The notes under the pieces were generated by a model, which saw only the letters and a list, made by a program, of their open reading frames with translations, did not search any database and had not been told where the DNA came from. Both the position numbers and the translations under genes were made by a program. Below, piece by piece: positions 47,818 through 57,355 of a stretch of 64,000 nt of DNA. How positions within the stretch are numbered: the stretch's first letter is position 1; every line of letters starts with the position of its first letter. The stretch is taken from positions 14,001 to 78,000 of the forward strand of contig JACVCB010000019.1 of the NCBI GenBank assembly GCA_016742255.1, in the 5' to 3' direction. This DNA is from Leptospira sp. GTDB lineage: Bacteria > Spirochaetota > Leptospiria > Leptospirales > Leptospiraceae.

Positions 47818-48945
47818 ATGGATAGATCATTAAAAGACTTAAAAAAACAAACAAGTGAAATGATAGAAACATTTCAAACCTACTGGACTGCACAAAATTT
47901 CCAAGAGGATTATGATCGTTTGGTGTCCTTAATTGAAAAGGCAAACGATCCAAAATTATGGGATTCACCTGACCAAGCTAAAAACGTAACTCAAAAACGA
48001 AACGAATTACAATTAAAGTTGGATCCATGGTTGGATTTAAAAAAAGAACTTTTAGATTTTCCAGACTTAATCGAACTCACTTCGGAAGAGATGGGAGAAT
48101 CTGGTTTAAAATCATTAAACGATGATTTTGAAAGAATGTTTGAGGCATTTGAAAACTTGCAAATGTTAGATGCTCTTTCTGGCAAAGATGATGGAAAAGC
48201 TGCCTTTATCAATATCCATCCAGGAGCGGGTGGAACTGAATCACAAGACTGGGCTGATATGTTACTTCGTATGTACACAAGGTTTTGTGAACAAAAAGGT
48301 TACCGAGCAGAACTTGTGGACTACCAACCGGGTGAAACCGCTGGAATCAAAAACGCTACACTTTACATCCAAGGGGACCATCCATTTGGGTATTTAAAAT
48401 GTGAATCAGGAGTCCACCGCCTTGTTCGTATTTCTCCCTTTGATTCTAATAAACGTAGGCATACATCTTTTGCGTCTGTCTATGTGACACCAGAAGTGGA
48501 TGACGATATCCAAGTGAACATCGAAGAAAAAGATTTACGAGTGGATGTTTACCGATCTTCGGGAGCTGGTGGTCAGCACGTGAACACCACCGACTCTGCC
48601 GTTCGGATCACACACATTCCAACAGGAGTTGTAGTCTCTTGCCAAATGGAAAGGTCACAAATCAAAAACCGTGATACCGCAATGAAGATGTTAAAAGCAC
48701 GTCTTTACGAAATGGAAAAACAAAAAGCAGAAGAAGAGAATGCCAAAAAAGCAGGGGAAAAACGTGACATTGCTTGGGGTTCACAAATTCGAAGTTATGT
48801 GTTCCATCCTTATAACTTGGTAAAAGACCACAGAACCGATTTTGAAACAGGAAACGTCCATGCGGTGATGGATGGTGACCTGGAAGATTTTATCATTGCC
48901 TATTTAAAATACCTGACAAATCAGAAGGCAAACGCTAAAGTATAA
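47818..48945 (+). CDS. prfB: Peptide chain release factor 2
   Basis: 375 residues. Marks: GSGAGGQ-type loop ([20 protein letters not shown]) for peptidyl-tRNA hydrolysis and the SPF stop-codon tripeptide ([15 protein letters not shown]) that defines RF2 (UAA/UGA). The reading frame is continuous from ATG 47818, so the programmed +1 frameshift near codon 26 found in many bacteria is absent. Confidence 0.96.
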   Translation: MDRSLKDLKKQTSEMIETFQTYWTAQNFQEDYDRLVSLIEKANDPKLWDSPDQAKNVTQKRNELQLKLDPWLDLKKELLDFPDLIELTSEEMGESGLKSLNDDFERMFEAFENLQMLDALSGKDDGKAAFINIHPGAGGTESQDWADMLLRMYTRFCEQKGYRAELVDYQPGETAGIKNATLYIQGDHPFGYLKCESGVHRLVRISPFDSNKRRHTSFASVYVTPEVDDDIQVNIEEKDLRVDVYRSSGAGGQHVNTTDSAVRITHIPTGVVVSCQMERSQIKNRDTAMKMLKARLYEMEKQKAEEENAKKAGEKRDIAWGSQIRSYVFHPYNLVKDHRTDFETGNVHAVMDGDLEDFIIAYLKYLTNQKANAKV

Positions 48946-48949
48946 TCCC

Positions 48950-50446
48950 ATGTCTGTGAAACAGGATATTTCCGGTGCCTTAAGGAAAATCCAAAAAGAA
49001 ATCCAACAACTTCCGAATATTACGGATCGATTGAATTTCATTTTGGATATGACCCTCACTTTATTTGGTGCCTCAACGGGAAGTATCTCCATTATGGACC
49101 AAGAAGAAAAGGTTCTTACCATCGTTGCTGCCAAAGGTATGGACTGGGAGAAAAAAATTGCAGCAAAATTACCGTTTAACTTAGGTGTGACTGGTCGTGC
49201 TGCATCCACAAGAGAAATCACCTATGTTCCCGATGTTCTATTAGACAAAGATTATGTAAAACTCATTGAGACGGTTCGCTCAGAACTTGCCATTCCACTC
49301 CTTACAAGAGACTCTGTTGTAGGAGTTCTCAATTTAGAATCAGACAAAGTAAACTTTTTTTCACCCGATATCATCAACCAAGCTACTCTCTTTGCTTCTC
49401 AATTAACAATTGTTATTTTAGAAGAAAGAATTGCAAAAGAAGCATTCGAAAAATCCAAACGGGAAGAAGACCCTGTTGAAGAAATTTTAGGTTATGATCC
49501 AAGCATTTTATTTTTGAAACATAGAATTAGGCAAGTAGGTCCTTCCGATATTTCGGTTATGATGATTGGAGAAGAGGGATCTGGGAAAAAATTAGTAGCA
49601 AAGGCACTTCATTATATTTCCCAAAGGAAAAATGCTCCCTTTCACACGGTTGATTGTTCTGGGCTCAGTTACGAATTATTGGAAGCAGAACTTTTTGGAA
49701 GTTTTAGTGGTAAAATCTTCAATCCAGGAAAATTGGAACAATCCAATACTGGTTCCTTATACATTGAATCAATTGGCGATTTACCTTCCAATTTACAAAA
49801 CAAACTGTTTCAAACTTTAAGTGATAAAACCATTCCGAATCCAACTTTAAAGAAAAAAGACGAAGTTCTAAATATCAGAATTTTTACAGGTAGCAAAAGA
49901 GACCTTTTGGAAGACATTCAGAAAGAAACGTTTTCCATGGATTTATATTACCGCCTAGCGGAAGTTCCACTTCGTATGCCACCGTTACGTGAAAGAAGAG
50001 GTGATATACCACTCCTTGCACACCATTTTTTATACCAATACAATAAACAATATGGAAGAAACAAATCTTTCTCCACCGAAGCCCTAAAGTCATTAACAGG
50101 AATGCCGTGGAGTGGGAATGTAAGACAATTACAAAGTGTCATTCAATATGCAGTCCTTGTTCCACAAGAGACAGTGCTTGAGCCATATTCTTTCCAACAA
50201 GATGGCAAACGTGAGGAAGAAACACGGACGAAAGTATCGGGATTCGGTGTGGGGACAGAAATTCTCACTCCAAGTGAGAACTTATCTTTGAATTTAGCGA
50301 TTGAAAAACTAGAGGCAATTTGGATCAAAGAAGCCTTCCAAAGGGCGTCCACCCAAGAAGAGGTTGCAAAACTTTTGGGGATCAGCCGTGGATCTTTGCA
50401 ATATAAGCTCAAAAATAACCAATTTCTCGACGGTTTCAGCGTTTGA
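48950..50446 (+). CDS. GAF-AAA+-Fis regulator (degenerate NtrC-type activator)
   Basis: 498 residues. A GAF domain (about 25-165) has the usual core SELAIPLLTRDSVVGVLNLES. A sigma-54-activator-type AAA+ domain follows: Walker A GEEGSGKK near 206, the arginine finger region DLYYRLAEVPLRMPPLRERRGDIPLLAHHFL and WSGNVRQL. The sigma-54 contact loop GAFTGA is absent: ELFGSFSGKIFNPGKLE stands there (about 246). Walker B reads LYIESIG rather than LFLDEIG. The C-terminal Fis-type HTH is intact (TQEEVAKLLGISRGSLQYKLK). It probably regulates without sigma-54. It starts 5 bases after prfB. Confidence 0.85.
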   Translation: MSVKQDISGALRKIQKEIQQLPNITDRLNFILDMTLTLFGASTGSISIMDQEEKVLTIVAAKGMDWEKKIAAKLPFNLGVTGRAASTREITYVPDVLLDKDYVKLIETVRSELAIPLLTRDSVVGVLNLESDKVNFFSPDIINQATLFASQLTIVILEERIAKEAFEKSKREEDPVEEILGYDPSILFLKHRIRQVGPSDISVMMIGEEGSGKKLVAKALHYISQRKNAPFHTVDCSGLSYELLEAELFGSFSGKIFNPGKLEQSNTGSLYIESIGDLPSNLQNKLFQTLSDKTIPNPTLKKKDEVLNIRIFTGSKRDLLEDIQKETFSMDLYYRLAEVPLRMPPLRERRGDIPLLAHHFLYQYNKQYGRNKSFSTEALKSLTGMPWSGNVRQLQSVIQYAVLVPQETVLEPYSFQQDGKREEETRTKVSGFGVGTEILTPSENLSLNLAIEKLEAIWIKEAFQRASTQEEVAKLLGISRGSLQYKLKNNQFLDGFSV

Positions 50447-50508
50447 TCCTAAGAAAAGGATGGATCGATAGACCTCTTTGGTCGATAGTATAAGAAAGGA
50501 GCTTCGAA

Positions 50509-51576
50509 GTGGCAGAAAGTTATTACCGTACCATCAATGGTAAACAATACGACAATGAATTGTTAGAAATCGTTGAGAAGGCCACCAAACGTAGCAAAGC
50601 TCCTATTGGCAAAAACATCGCAAAAACATTATTTGATGCCATCAAAGATGGTGGTGATTATACTGATGTTGAAAAAAGAACTGTAAAACACATCCGCGAC
50701 AATTTTAAATTTTCACCTGATGCAGATGAATACTTACGATCTGAAATTCGTAAGTGGGCAGCTAAGATTTCTGTTCCAGCTGCAAAGAAAAAAAGCCAAT
50801 CCAAATCTTCGAATCCCAAAGAGTCTTCTTCTAAATCAAAATCCACTCGAACCAAAAAAACATCTATTTCTGTAAATGAATCTGAATCTTCCTATATGGA
50901 AATTTATGATTCGAACGAAGACTCTGGTTATGAAGTAGCACCAACTCCCGAATACAACGAACTTGTTGCACTCAATAAATTCCAAATCACTCCGAAACAA
51001 AGCCAATTAGGAAAATTCATCGTCATTGGTCTGATTGTATTATTTTTTCTTTTTCTTTTATTCTTAGGCATTCGAAGTTGTAATCGTAATTCAAGTGCAA
51101 ACCTTTCCAAACAAGGTAACGTAACATCACAAGGACAAGAGTCCAGTTCACGATCATTAGAACGTGTTAGCTTACAATCTGGAACTGTTTCAAATCGATT
51201 TGATTCCCAAGCCAAAGCCATTCGTTATATCAATGATTTACAAATTCGATTTATCAGACAAAGTATGGCAACTGAAGAAACTGCCTCTGATAAAATTGCA
51301 ACTCTTGCCGAAGCACTAAAATCCTATCCAGGAATTAAAATTCGAGTCAAAGGGCATACCTGTTTCATCGGTGAAATGGACGAAAATAAAATTTTGTCAG
51401 ACGAACGTGCGAAATTCATTTATGATGAACTCATCAAAAATGGTGTGAACCAAAGCCAACTCGACTACCGAGGGTTTGGTGAAACAGCAGAAATTGATAC
51501 GAACCAAACGGAAGCCGGCCGAATCAAAAACAGAAGGGTAGACTTTACTGTATTATCAGTCCTTCCTAAAGATTAG
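50509..51576 (+). CDS. Inner-membrane-anchored OmpA/MotB-domain protein
   Basis: 355 residues starting at GTG 50509, supported by AAAGGAGC at the right distance. The N-terminal 170 residues are cytoplasmic, with a Ser/Lys-rich linker; one helix (about 174-192, FIVIGLIVLFFLFLLFLGI) crosses the membrane; then an OmpA peptidoglycan-binding domain at about 260-350: IKIRVKGHTCFIGEMDENKILSDERAKFIYDELI and NRRVDFTV. It would tie inner membrane to cell wall like MotB. The N-terminal part (DAIKDGGDYTDVEKRTVKHIRDNFKFS) is not recognised. It follows the regulator gene. Confidence 0.83.
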   Translation: MAESYYRTINGKQYDNELLEIVEKATKRSKAPIGKNIAKTLFDAIKDGGDYTDVEKRTVKHIRDNFKFSPDADEYLRSEIRKWAAKISVPAAKKKSQSKSSNPKESSSKSKSTRTKKTSISVNESESSYMEIYDSNEDSGYEVAPTPEYNELVALNKFQITPKQSQLGKFIVIGLIVLFFLFLLFLGIRSCNRNSSANLSKQGNVTSQGQESSSRSLERVSLQSGTVSNRFDSQAKAIRYINDLQIRFIRQSMATEETASDKIATLAEALKSYPGIKIRVKGHTCFIGEMDENKILSDERAKFIYDELIKNGVNQSQLDYRGFGETAEIDTNQTEAGRIKNRRVDFTVLSVLPKD

Positions 51577-53446
51577 ATTGTAAACGATACAAGGATTTTG
51601 TGAGCATCCGTTTGGTGGAACGAATGGACTCATACAATCCTTCGTATAAAAGTAATGATTTTTTAGCTACACCTAGTTGGGCATTTTCCTTTTCTTCCAA
51701 ACTCAATTGTTCATCATACCCTTCTGTAATTGTAAGAATCACTCTTTGGATTCCCAAACTCAAAATTTCATTTAATCCTTTTTTTTGAGATACCTCCTCA
51801 TCGATCAAATCCATTCGTTTGATATCTTCTGAAAATGTTTTTGGATTGATTTGGTTTTTTTGGATTTGTTGGTACATCCGCTGTGAAACGGTAAGGCCTT
51901 GTCTGACAAGGATCAGAAATTCGATTAAAGATGTGATTGTATTTTGTATATCTTCGATGAGTAATGATCGTTCAAAAAAGGAAGTATTTTCCTTTAATTT
52001 AGATTGGATCAACTTTTTTACATGCATTACAGATTGGATTTGTTTTTGATCGGAAGTATTCTCAAATTCTTTTTGAAAACTGGAATGTTCCATCCCTTCT
52101 AATTTGGCACCAAACTTTGTTAAGTTGGTCCAAGGGTTTTCTTTGGTATGATCTTCAAACCATTTTTTAAAAATTAACATCTTTTCGTTGGTTATATAGG
52201 TTTCATTTTGAATTCCCGAAACTTGTTTTTGGGGAAGGGCAAAAAGTTGTTTGTAATTGTGTTTTTCCCTCCGAAACTTTCGAGACTCTAAGTAATTTAA
52301 TCTTTCTTCTAACACTGCTCCTTTGGAATGAGCAAGACCCTTCGTAAAACTTAAATCTTGTCCGACCAAATACACTTTTTCGGCACCCATGAGTGTTCCA
52401 AGACTTGCAGCATTCGTAGAAACAGAACCACCAAAGGGAACGGAACCAATTTCACCAGATGCAGTTTTTTCTAATAATTGGAGTAATGGAAATGGAGAAG
52501 ATGTCACAAAACCTTTGTTTGGTCCCTTTTCCAATCTAAGGCTAATATATGTGGAAGTAGGGTCAAAAATTAAAATCCCTTCACCAGTGTAGTCTTCCAA
52601 ATATTGGCTATTTAATGCCTGAGGATCTACAGAATAAATTAAATCAGGATCTACACCAAAAGATGTAAGGATGGGAACTGCAGTGTCTACTGCTAATAAC
52701 AAAAATTGGTTTCGGTAACGAAGGATTTCAGGAATGGATTCGGACAAACTTGGTCCTGCACAAGCAATGAGAACTTTGATTCCCTTCGCAATGCCAAATA
52801 AATCTGCTACAGGTCGAAACTCTGATAATTCTGGAAGGTTGTAACAAATGTTTTTTGCCCAAATTTTTTCAAACCGAGTCAATGTTGCTAAGTTTACGTC
52901 CTTCTTATGGAACATTTGTTCGGCGATAAGTTTCAATTTAAGGTATTCTGATTCTTTCCATTGCCATGACCCACGGTGGGGAACAAAACTAATGGGATGT
53001 GTTCCTTTTCCCTTAACTGCGTCTGAAAGTTGGTCTTCTAAATTGTCACCTGTTACGAGAACCAGTTTACCACTAAGTAATGCTTCTGAAAAATCAAACT
53101 TTGCCAAAGTCTCTTGTATAAGAAACGAAAAAGGTTCCATCCATATGATCGTTACTTTGGATCTTTCTAATAAATAGGGTATGATATAACCAATTCCTGC
53201 ACCAAACAACAAATAAATACGTTCGGTTCCATCGTGTGGGAGTTCTGCAACAAAACGTGTGGCTTCTTTTTTCGGATCAAATTGGCTGTGGATCCAGACT
53301 CCATTAATTTCTAAAGTATCATCACCAACTTTGGATTTGACTCGTTTGTAATGAGTACCTTCCAACATGGAGTGATCATTTTGAATTAACTCAGAAACTT
53401 GTGAAGGTAAACAGGCTAAATTTTTGGAAAGAAAGGATTCGTTCAC
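51566..53446 (-). CDS. DUF115 / MptE-like, motility accessory factor (Maf)-like protein
   Basis: 626 residues. The DUF115 core is seen at LIACAGPSLSESIPEIL, VDTAVPILTSFGVDPDLIYSVDPQ, FGGSVSTNAASLGTLMGAEKVYLVGQDLSFTKGLAHSKG. This layout matches Maf proteins, which add nonulosonic acids to flagellins in other bacteria, and the related 6-hydroxymethylpterin kinase fold. An N-terminal FGAGIGYIIPYLLE segment is typical for the family. Its start abuts the end of ftsI; its end overlaps the convergent OmpA gene by 11 bases. Confidence 0.85.
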   Translation of the reverse strand: MNESFLSKNLACLPSQVSELIQNDHSMLEGTHYKRVKSKVGDDTLEINGVWIHSQFDPKKEATRFVAELPHDGTERIYLLFGAGIGYIIPYLLERSKVTIIWMEPFSFLIQETLAKFDFSEALLSGKLVLVTGDNLEDQLSDAVKGKGTHPISFVPHRGSWQWKESEYLKLKLIAEQMFHKKDVNLATLTRFEKIWAKNICYNLPELSEFRPVADLFGIAKGIKVLIACAGPSLSESIPEILRYRNQFLLLAVDTAVPILTSFGVDPDLIYSVDPQALNSQYLEDYTGEGILIFDPTSTYISLRLEKGPNKGFVTSSPFPLLQLLEKTASGEIGSVPFGGSVSTNAASLGTLMGAEKVYLVGQDLSFTKGLAHSKGAVLEERLNYLESRKFRREKHNYKQLFALPQKQVSGIQNETYITNEKMLIFKKWFEDHTKENPWTNLTKFGAKLEGMEHSSFQKEFENTSDQKQIQSVMHVKKLIQSKLKENTSFFERSLLIEDIQNTITSLIEFLILVRQGLTVSQRMYQQIQKNQINPKTFSEDIKRMDLIDEEVSQKKGLNEILSLGIQRVILTITEGYDEQLSLEEKENAQLGVAKKSLLLYEGLYESIRSTKRMLTKSLYRLQSNL

Positions 53447-55258
53447 TTACGGTTCCAAGACAATTTTTACATTTACATTGGGAGAAAGAGATGTATTTGG
53501 TTTTGGATCTTGGGATTTGACAAACCCAGATCCATCAAGAGTATACTTCACTTTTAATTGTTTTAGTACTTGGATTACTTCCGATGCAGTTAGGCCTGTC
53601 ATGTCAGGCATTTGTTTGGGATCTACCTTAAAGATTTTGTTTTTTTGGTTCTGTAATCGGTAAACCAATGCCTTTTCACTTCTTTCTACAATCGGAATGA
53701 TACTTTCTACAACTTCACGAAAAACGGGAGCAGCAATTCCTCCTCCAGTATGTGCCTCACCGCCTGGTTCATCAAAAACGATAAGACCAACATACTTTGG
53801 TTTGTCGGCAGGAAAAAAACCAAGGAAACTTGCCGTAAATAAACCCGCTTGGTATCCTTCACCTGCTTTCGCTTTTTGGGAAGTCCCTGTTTTCCCTGCA
53901 ATGAAGTAGTTTTCTAAATATGCCTTTTTTCCCGTTCCCTGGGAAACTGCTTTACCCATTGCATTTAATGTTTTTGAAGCAGCACCAGGCTTAATTCCAA
54001 TTAACTCAGATTTGGTGGAAAATTCATGCACCAACTCACCATAAGAATTGGTTATTTGAGAAACGACACTTGGTTCAAATAAAATACCACCGTTCACGAC
54101 GGCGGCAGCAGCGGTAATCAACTGAATTGGTGTTACTGAAACTCCTTGTCCTATTGACAAAAAATACGGTGTACTTTTGTTCCATTTGTTTTGTGGAGGG
54201 AGATAACCTTTTGCTTCATGGATGGAAAAATTAGTTCTTTTGCCAAATTTGAAACTATCCAAATAACGATAGTAAGTTGCCTCGTCAATTTTTTGAGCCG
54301 CTTTGATAATTCCAACATTACAAGAATATTGAAGGATTTCATCTAAATTTACATGGCCATGGTTGTCTGTACAACGAATCACAGTTTTGCCAATTTCAAT
54401 ATATCCCGGACAATGGAATCGTTCTCCTGGTAGAATTTTACCTTCGTTTAGTAACATCAATGCGATAAAAATTTTCATTGTGGATCCAGGTTCATACACA
54501 TGCCGGATGGACCAATTGGTATGGGATTCCACTGGAAAGTCTTGGAAATGATTGGGATCAAAATTAGGAAAGGATGCCATAGCCAGGATTTTTCCTGTTT
54601 CTGTATCCATGATCATTCCGATTCCACGTTTGGAAGCGGTTTGGAGAAAAGCTTTTTGTAAGGATTTTTCCAATCGGTATTGTATGATACTGTCAATTGT
54701 TAGGTGAACATTATTTCCTTTTGAAGATTCAGCATCTGGTGTGGATAACAGTTCCAAGTTATACAACATTTCAAGACCAGATAGGGCTTTATCATCATCA
54801 TAACCTGTAAATCCAAGTAAACTAGCAGCAAGACTTCCCTGTGGGTAAATTCGTTTGTATTCTTTTTCGACTCTTACACCTGGGAGTGAAAGTGCTTTGA
54901 TATTTTCTGCTTTTGATAATTCAATTTCTCTTTTTAGTAAAAAATAGTTTTGTTTGTCTCGAATGGTTTCAATCAGTTTATTTGTTGGAATTCCAAGAAC
55001 TGGACCTAACTCTTGTGCGGTGAGTTCAGGATCATAAATATTGGATGGATCAATTCCAACCGTTGCTGATTCTCGAGAGATCGCAAGTTCGATGCCTCGT
55101 CTATCGTAAATGGTTCCTCGTTGTACAAATTTATTTGCTTTTAAATTGATTATGTTTTCATTAAAGTAAGTGAGATACACAACTCGGAAAAACAAAACAA
55201 CAAATAATGATAAGATAAAATAGAAGATATATTTAAAACGAAGTTTGTATTCTGTCAT
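53447..55258 (-). CDS. ftsI: Penicillin-binding protein, FtsI type, with PASTA domain
   Basis: 603 residues. One helix near 10-28, a dimerisation domain and a transpeptidase with the three motifs: PGSTMK (Ser near 257), SCN and KTG (near 454, GKTGTSQKA). A short PASTA domain ends the protein (MPDMTGLTASEVIQVLKQLKV). It cross-links septal peptidoglycan in division. The rank of FtsI against PBP2 rests on the PASTA domain and the division-type layout, so I give moderate weight to the symbol. Upstream lies lepB. Confidence 0.85.
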   Translation of the reverse strand: MTEYKLRFKYIFYFILSLFVVLFFRVVYLTYFNENIINLKANKFVQRGTIYDRRGIELAISRESATVGIDPSNIYDPELTAQELGPVLGIPTNKLIETIRDKQNYFLLKREIELSKAENIKALSLPGVRVEKEYKRIYPQGSLAASLLGFTGYDDDKALSGLEMLYNLELLSTPDAESSKGNNVHLTIDSIIQYRLEKSLQKAFLQTASKRGIGMIMDTETGKILAMASFPNFDPNHFQDFPVESHTNWSIRHVYEPGSTMKIFIALMLLNEGKILPGERFHCPGYIEIGKTVIRCTDNHGHVNLDEILQYSCNVGIIKAAQKIDEATYYRYLDSFKFGKRTNFSIHEAKGYLPPQNKWNKSTPYFLSIGQGVSVTPIQLITAAAAVVNGGILFEPSVVSQITNSYGELVHEFSTKSELIGIKPGAASKTLNAMGKAVSQGTGKKAYLENYFIAGKTGTSQKAKAGEGYQAGLFTASFLGFFPADKPKYVGLIVFDEPGGEAHTGGGIAAPVFREVVESIIPIVERSEKALVYRLQNQKNKIFKVDPKQMPDMTGLTASEVIQVLKQLKVKYTLDGSGFVKSQDPKPNTSLSPNVNVKIVLEP

Positions 55259-55260
55259 TG

Positions 55261-55866
55261 TTAAAAATAAAAGATTACCTTTCCTTTGATTTTTTCAACT
55301 GGTACGAGTCCAAAGGATCTTGAGTCAGTTGAATATTGTCGATTATCTCCAAGTAATAAATAATAACCAGGAGGGATCCTTCCTTGTTTGTCCATTGCAA
55401 GAAATGGAGAATGATGTCTGTTTAAAAAGACAGAAGTGGAAGGTTCACTTGTGTAAGTTCCTTTTGGAAGATAATTTTCTAAAAGTTCCATGGAATCAAT
55501 GAGCACCCTTCCTGATTCAATGGAATAAAATTCGCCAGGTAAACCTATCACACGTTTAACGACAAGTTCGTCTTCTTGGCTCACAAATAAGACTAAGTCC
55601 AATTTATTGATACTTGGATCGGTGTACAATAATTCCGTTCCAAAAAATTTGGCAGAGATGGCATACCCTCCCTTCCAGACAAAAACGACAGATCCATGTT
55701 CCAAGGTAGGAAACATGGAATTCCCTTGGACAGAATAGATTTGGAATAAAAAGATTCGGACAAACAGTAAGAAACAGAGAAATAAGAAGACAAAGAGGCT
55801 TCTTCTCACGTAACGTTTGATTTTACTCCACCAATTGGGGCCTAAAGTTTCTGTTTCCATATCCAT
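55261..55866 (-). CDS. lepB: Signal peptidase I
   Basis: 201 residues from ATG 55866 (TTG 55869 and ATG 55860 are also open). A helix near 22-42 precedes QGNSMFPTLEHG with the catalytic Ser, then LVVKRVIGLPGE with the catalytic Lys, and LGDNRQYSTDSRSFG. It removes signal peptides at the outer face of the inner membrane. It is followed 2 bases later by ftsI. Confidence 0.93.
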   Translation of the reverse strand: MDMETETLGPNWWSKIKRYVRRSLFVFLFLCFLLFVRIFLFQIYSVQGNSMFPTLEHGSVVFVWKGGYAISAKFFGTELLYTDPSINKLDLVLFVSQEDELVVKRVIGLPGEFYSIESGRVLIDSMELLENYLPKGTYTSEPSTSVFLNRHHSPFLAMDKQGRIPPGYYLLLGDNRQYSTDSRSFGLVPVEKIKGKVIFYF

Positions 55867-55955
55867 CAAAAAACGATAAAAATCATTCGTGCATTTTTCC
55901 CCTTTCCAAAGAATGGAAAAGGAAGTTTCCGTAAATCTGAAGCCTAGAGAAGTCT

Positions 55956-57305
55956 ATGTCACTTACAAAATATCAATTCCGAGCACAGTTTCGATGCACC
56001 AACGAATCCTGTCGCAAAACATACCCGCTCCACCAAGTCATCTATTCCTGTTCCAGTTGTGGAGAACTTCTAAATGTTGAACATGATTTAGACAGCTTAA
56101 AAAAAATCCCAGCAGAAGAGTGGAAGTCTACCTTTGAATCTCGATTCCGTTCCAGCCAATTTCCCAATGCTTCTGGGGTTTGGGGCAAAAAAGAATGGGT
56201 TCTCCCCGAAATCAAAGAGGAAAACATCATCACCTCTGGGGAAGGGACAACCCATTTGTATGATGCGTCTCGTTTTGCAAAGGACCTCGGTTTAAAAAGC
56301 CTTCATGTCAAACAGTGCGGAGTTTCTCATACTGGTTCGTTTAAAGATTTAGGGATGACCGTACTTGTAAGCCAAGTGAACCAAATGATTGCCGATGGAG
56401 TTCCCATTAAGGCAGTTGCTTGTGCATCGACGGGAGACACTTCTGCTGCTCTTGCTTCTTATGCTGCCAAAGCTGGAATTCCAGCCATTATTTTACTTCC
56501 AGCTAACAAAGTTTCAACGGCTCAACTCATCCAACCTGTCTCGAACGGTGCCATAGTGCTTGCATTAGAAACTGACTTCGATGGTTGTATGGCAGTTGTA
56601 AAAGAACTCACTCAAGAAAAGTCAATTTACCTAGCAAATTCCATGAATTCCCTTCGCATCGAAGGTCAAAAATCAATTTCTGTGGAAATCACCCAACAAT
56701 TAGGTTGGAATGTGCCCGATTGGGTTGTGATCCCAGGTGGGAATTTAGGAAATGTTTCCGCCCTTGGTATGGGTTTTGAAATGATGTTAGAACTTGGTCT
56801 CATTCAAAAACTGCCAAGGATCATCCTTGCTCAGGCAAAAAATGCAAGTCCTCTGTATGAGTCGTTTAAGAAGGGTTTTGCGGAGTTCTCTCCAGTCACT
56901 GCTGAAAAAACCTTAGCGTCTGCGATTCAAATTGGTGATCCTGTTTCCGTGAAAAAAGCGATCCGTGTTCTGAAAAAATTCAATGGGATTGTCGAGGTGG
57001 CAACGGAAGAAGAATTAGCGAACGCAAGTGCAAAAGGGGATTTGTACGGACTGTATAATGACCCTCACACAGGTGTGGCACTTGCTAGTTTATTAAAATC
57101 AATCCAATCGGGAGTGGTTAAACAGGGGGAGTCTGTTGTTGTGATCTCCACTGCCAATGGTCTAAAATTCACCGAGTTCAAACTTGCCTTTCACGAAGGG
57201 AAAATTCCGAAGGTGGATGATACCTTAAAGAATGTGATTTTACCTTGTAAGCCAACCTTATCGGGAGTGATGGAAATCCTCGGTAAACATTTGAAGAAAA
57301 CATAA
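55956..57305 (+). CDS. thrC: Threonine synthase
   Basis: 449 residues. A small zinc-ribbon-like N-terminus (CTNESCRKTYP ... YSCSSCGEL) precedes a PLP fold type II domain: GEGTTHLYDASRFAKDLGL, SHTGSFKDLGMTV (Schiff-base Lys), CASTGDTSAALASYAAKAGI and GGNLGNVSALGMGFEM. It makes threonine from O-phosphohomoserine. Length and Cys motif fit the archaeal/bacterial class rather than the yeast-like class. Confidence 0.95.
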   Translation: MSLTKYQFRAQFRCTNESCRKTYPLHQVIYSCSSCGELLNVEHDLDSLKKIPAEEWKSTFESRFRSSQFPNASGVWGKKEWVLPEIKEENIITSGEGTTHLYDASRFAKDLGLKSLHVKQCGVSHTGSFKDLGMTVLVSQVNQMIADGVPIKAVACASTGDTSAALASYAAKAGIPAIILLPANKVSTAQLIQPVSNGAIVLALETDFDGCMAVVKELTQEKSIYLANSMNSLRIEGQKSISVEITQQLGWNVPDWVVIPGGNLGNVSALGMGFEMMLELGLIQKLPRIILAQAKNASPLYESFKKGFAEFSPVTAEKTLASAIQIGDPVSVKKAIRVLKKFNGIVEVATEEELANASAKGDLYGLYNDPHTGVALASLLKSIQSGVVKQGESVVVISTANGLKFTEFKLAFHEGKIPKVDDTLKNVILPCKPTLSGVMEILGKHLKKT

Positions 57306-57355
57306 ATCGCTAGACAAATCCCCACTTCACTGGCAATTTTTTTAAGTTTACCGGT

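Noticed and set aside
50465..50488. Direct repeat TCGATAG, twice, upstream of the OmpA-domain gene
   Set aside because: Seven bases and only two copies; easily chance, and no regulator is indicated.
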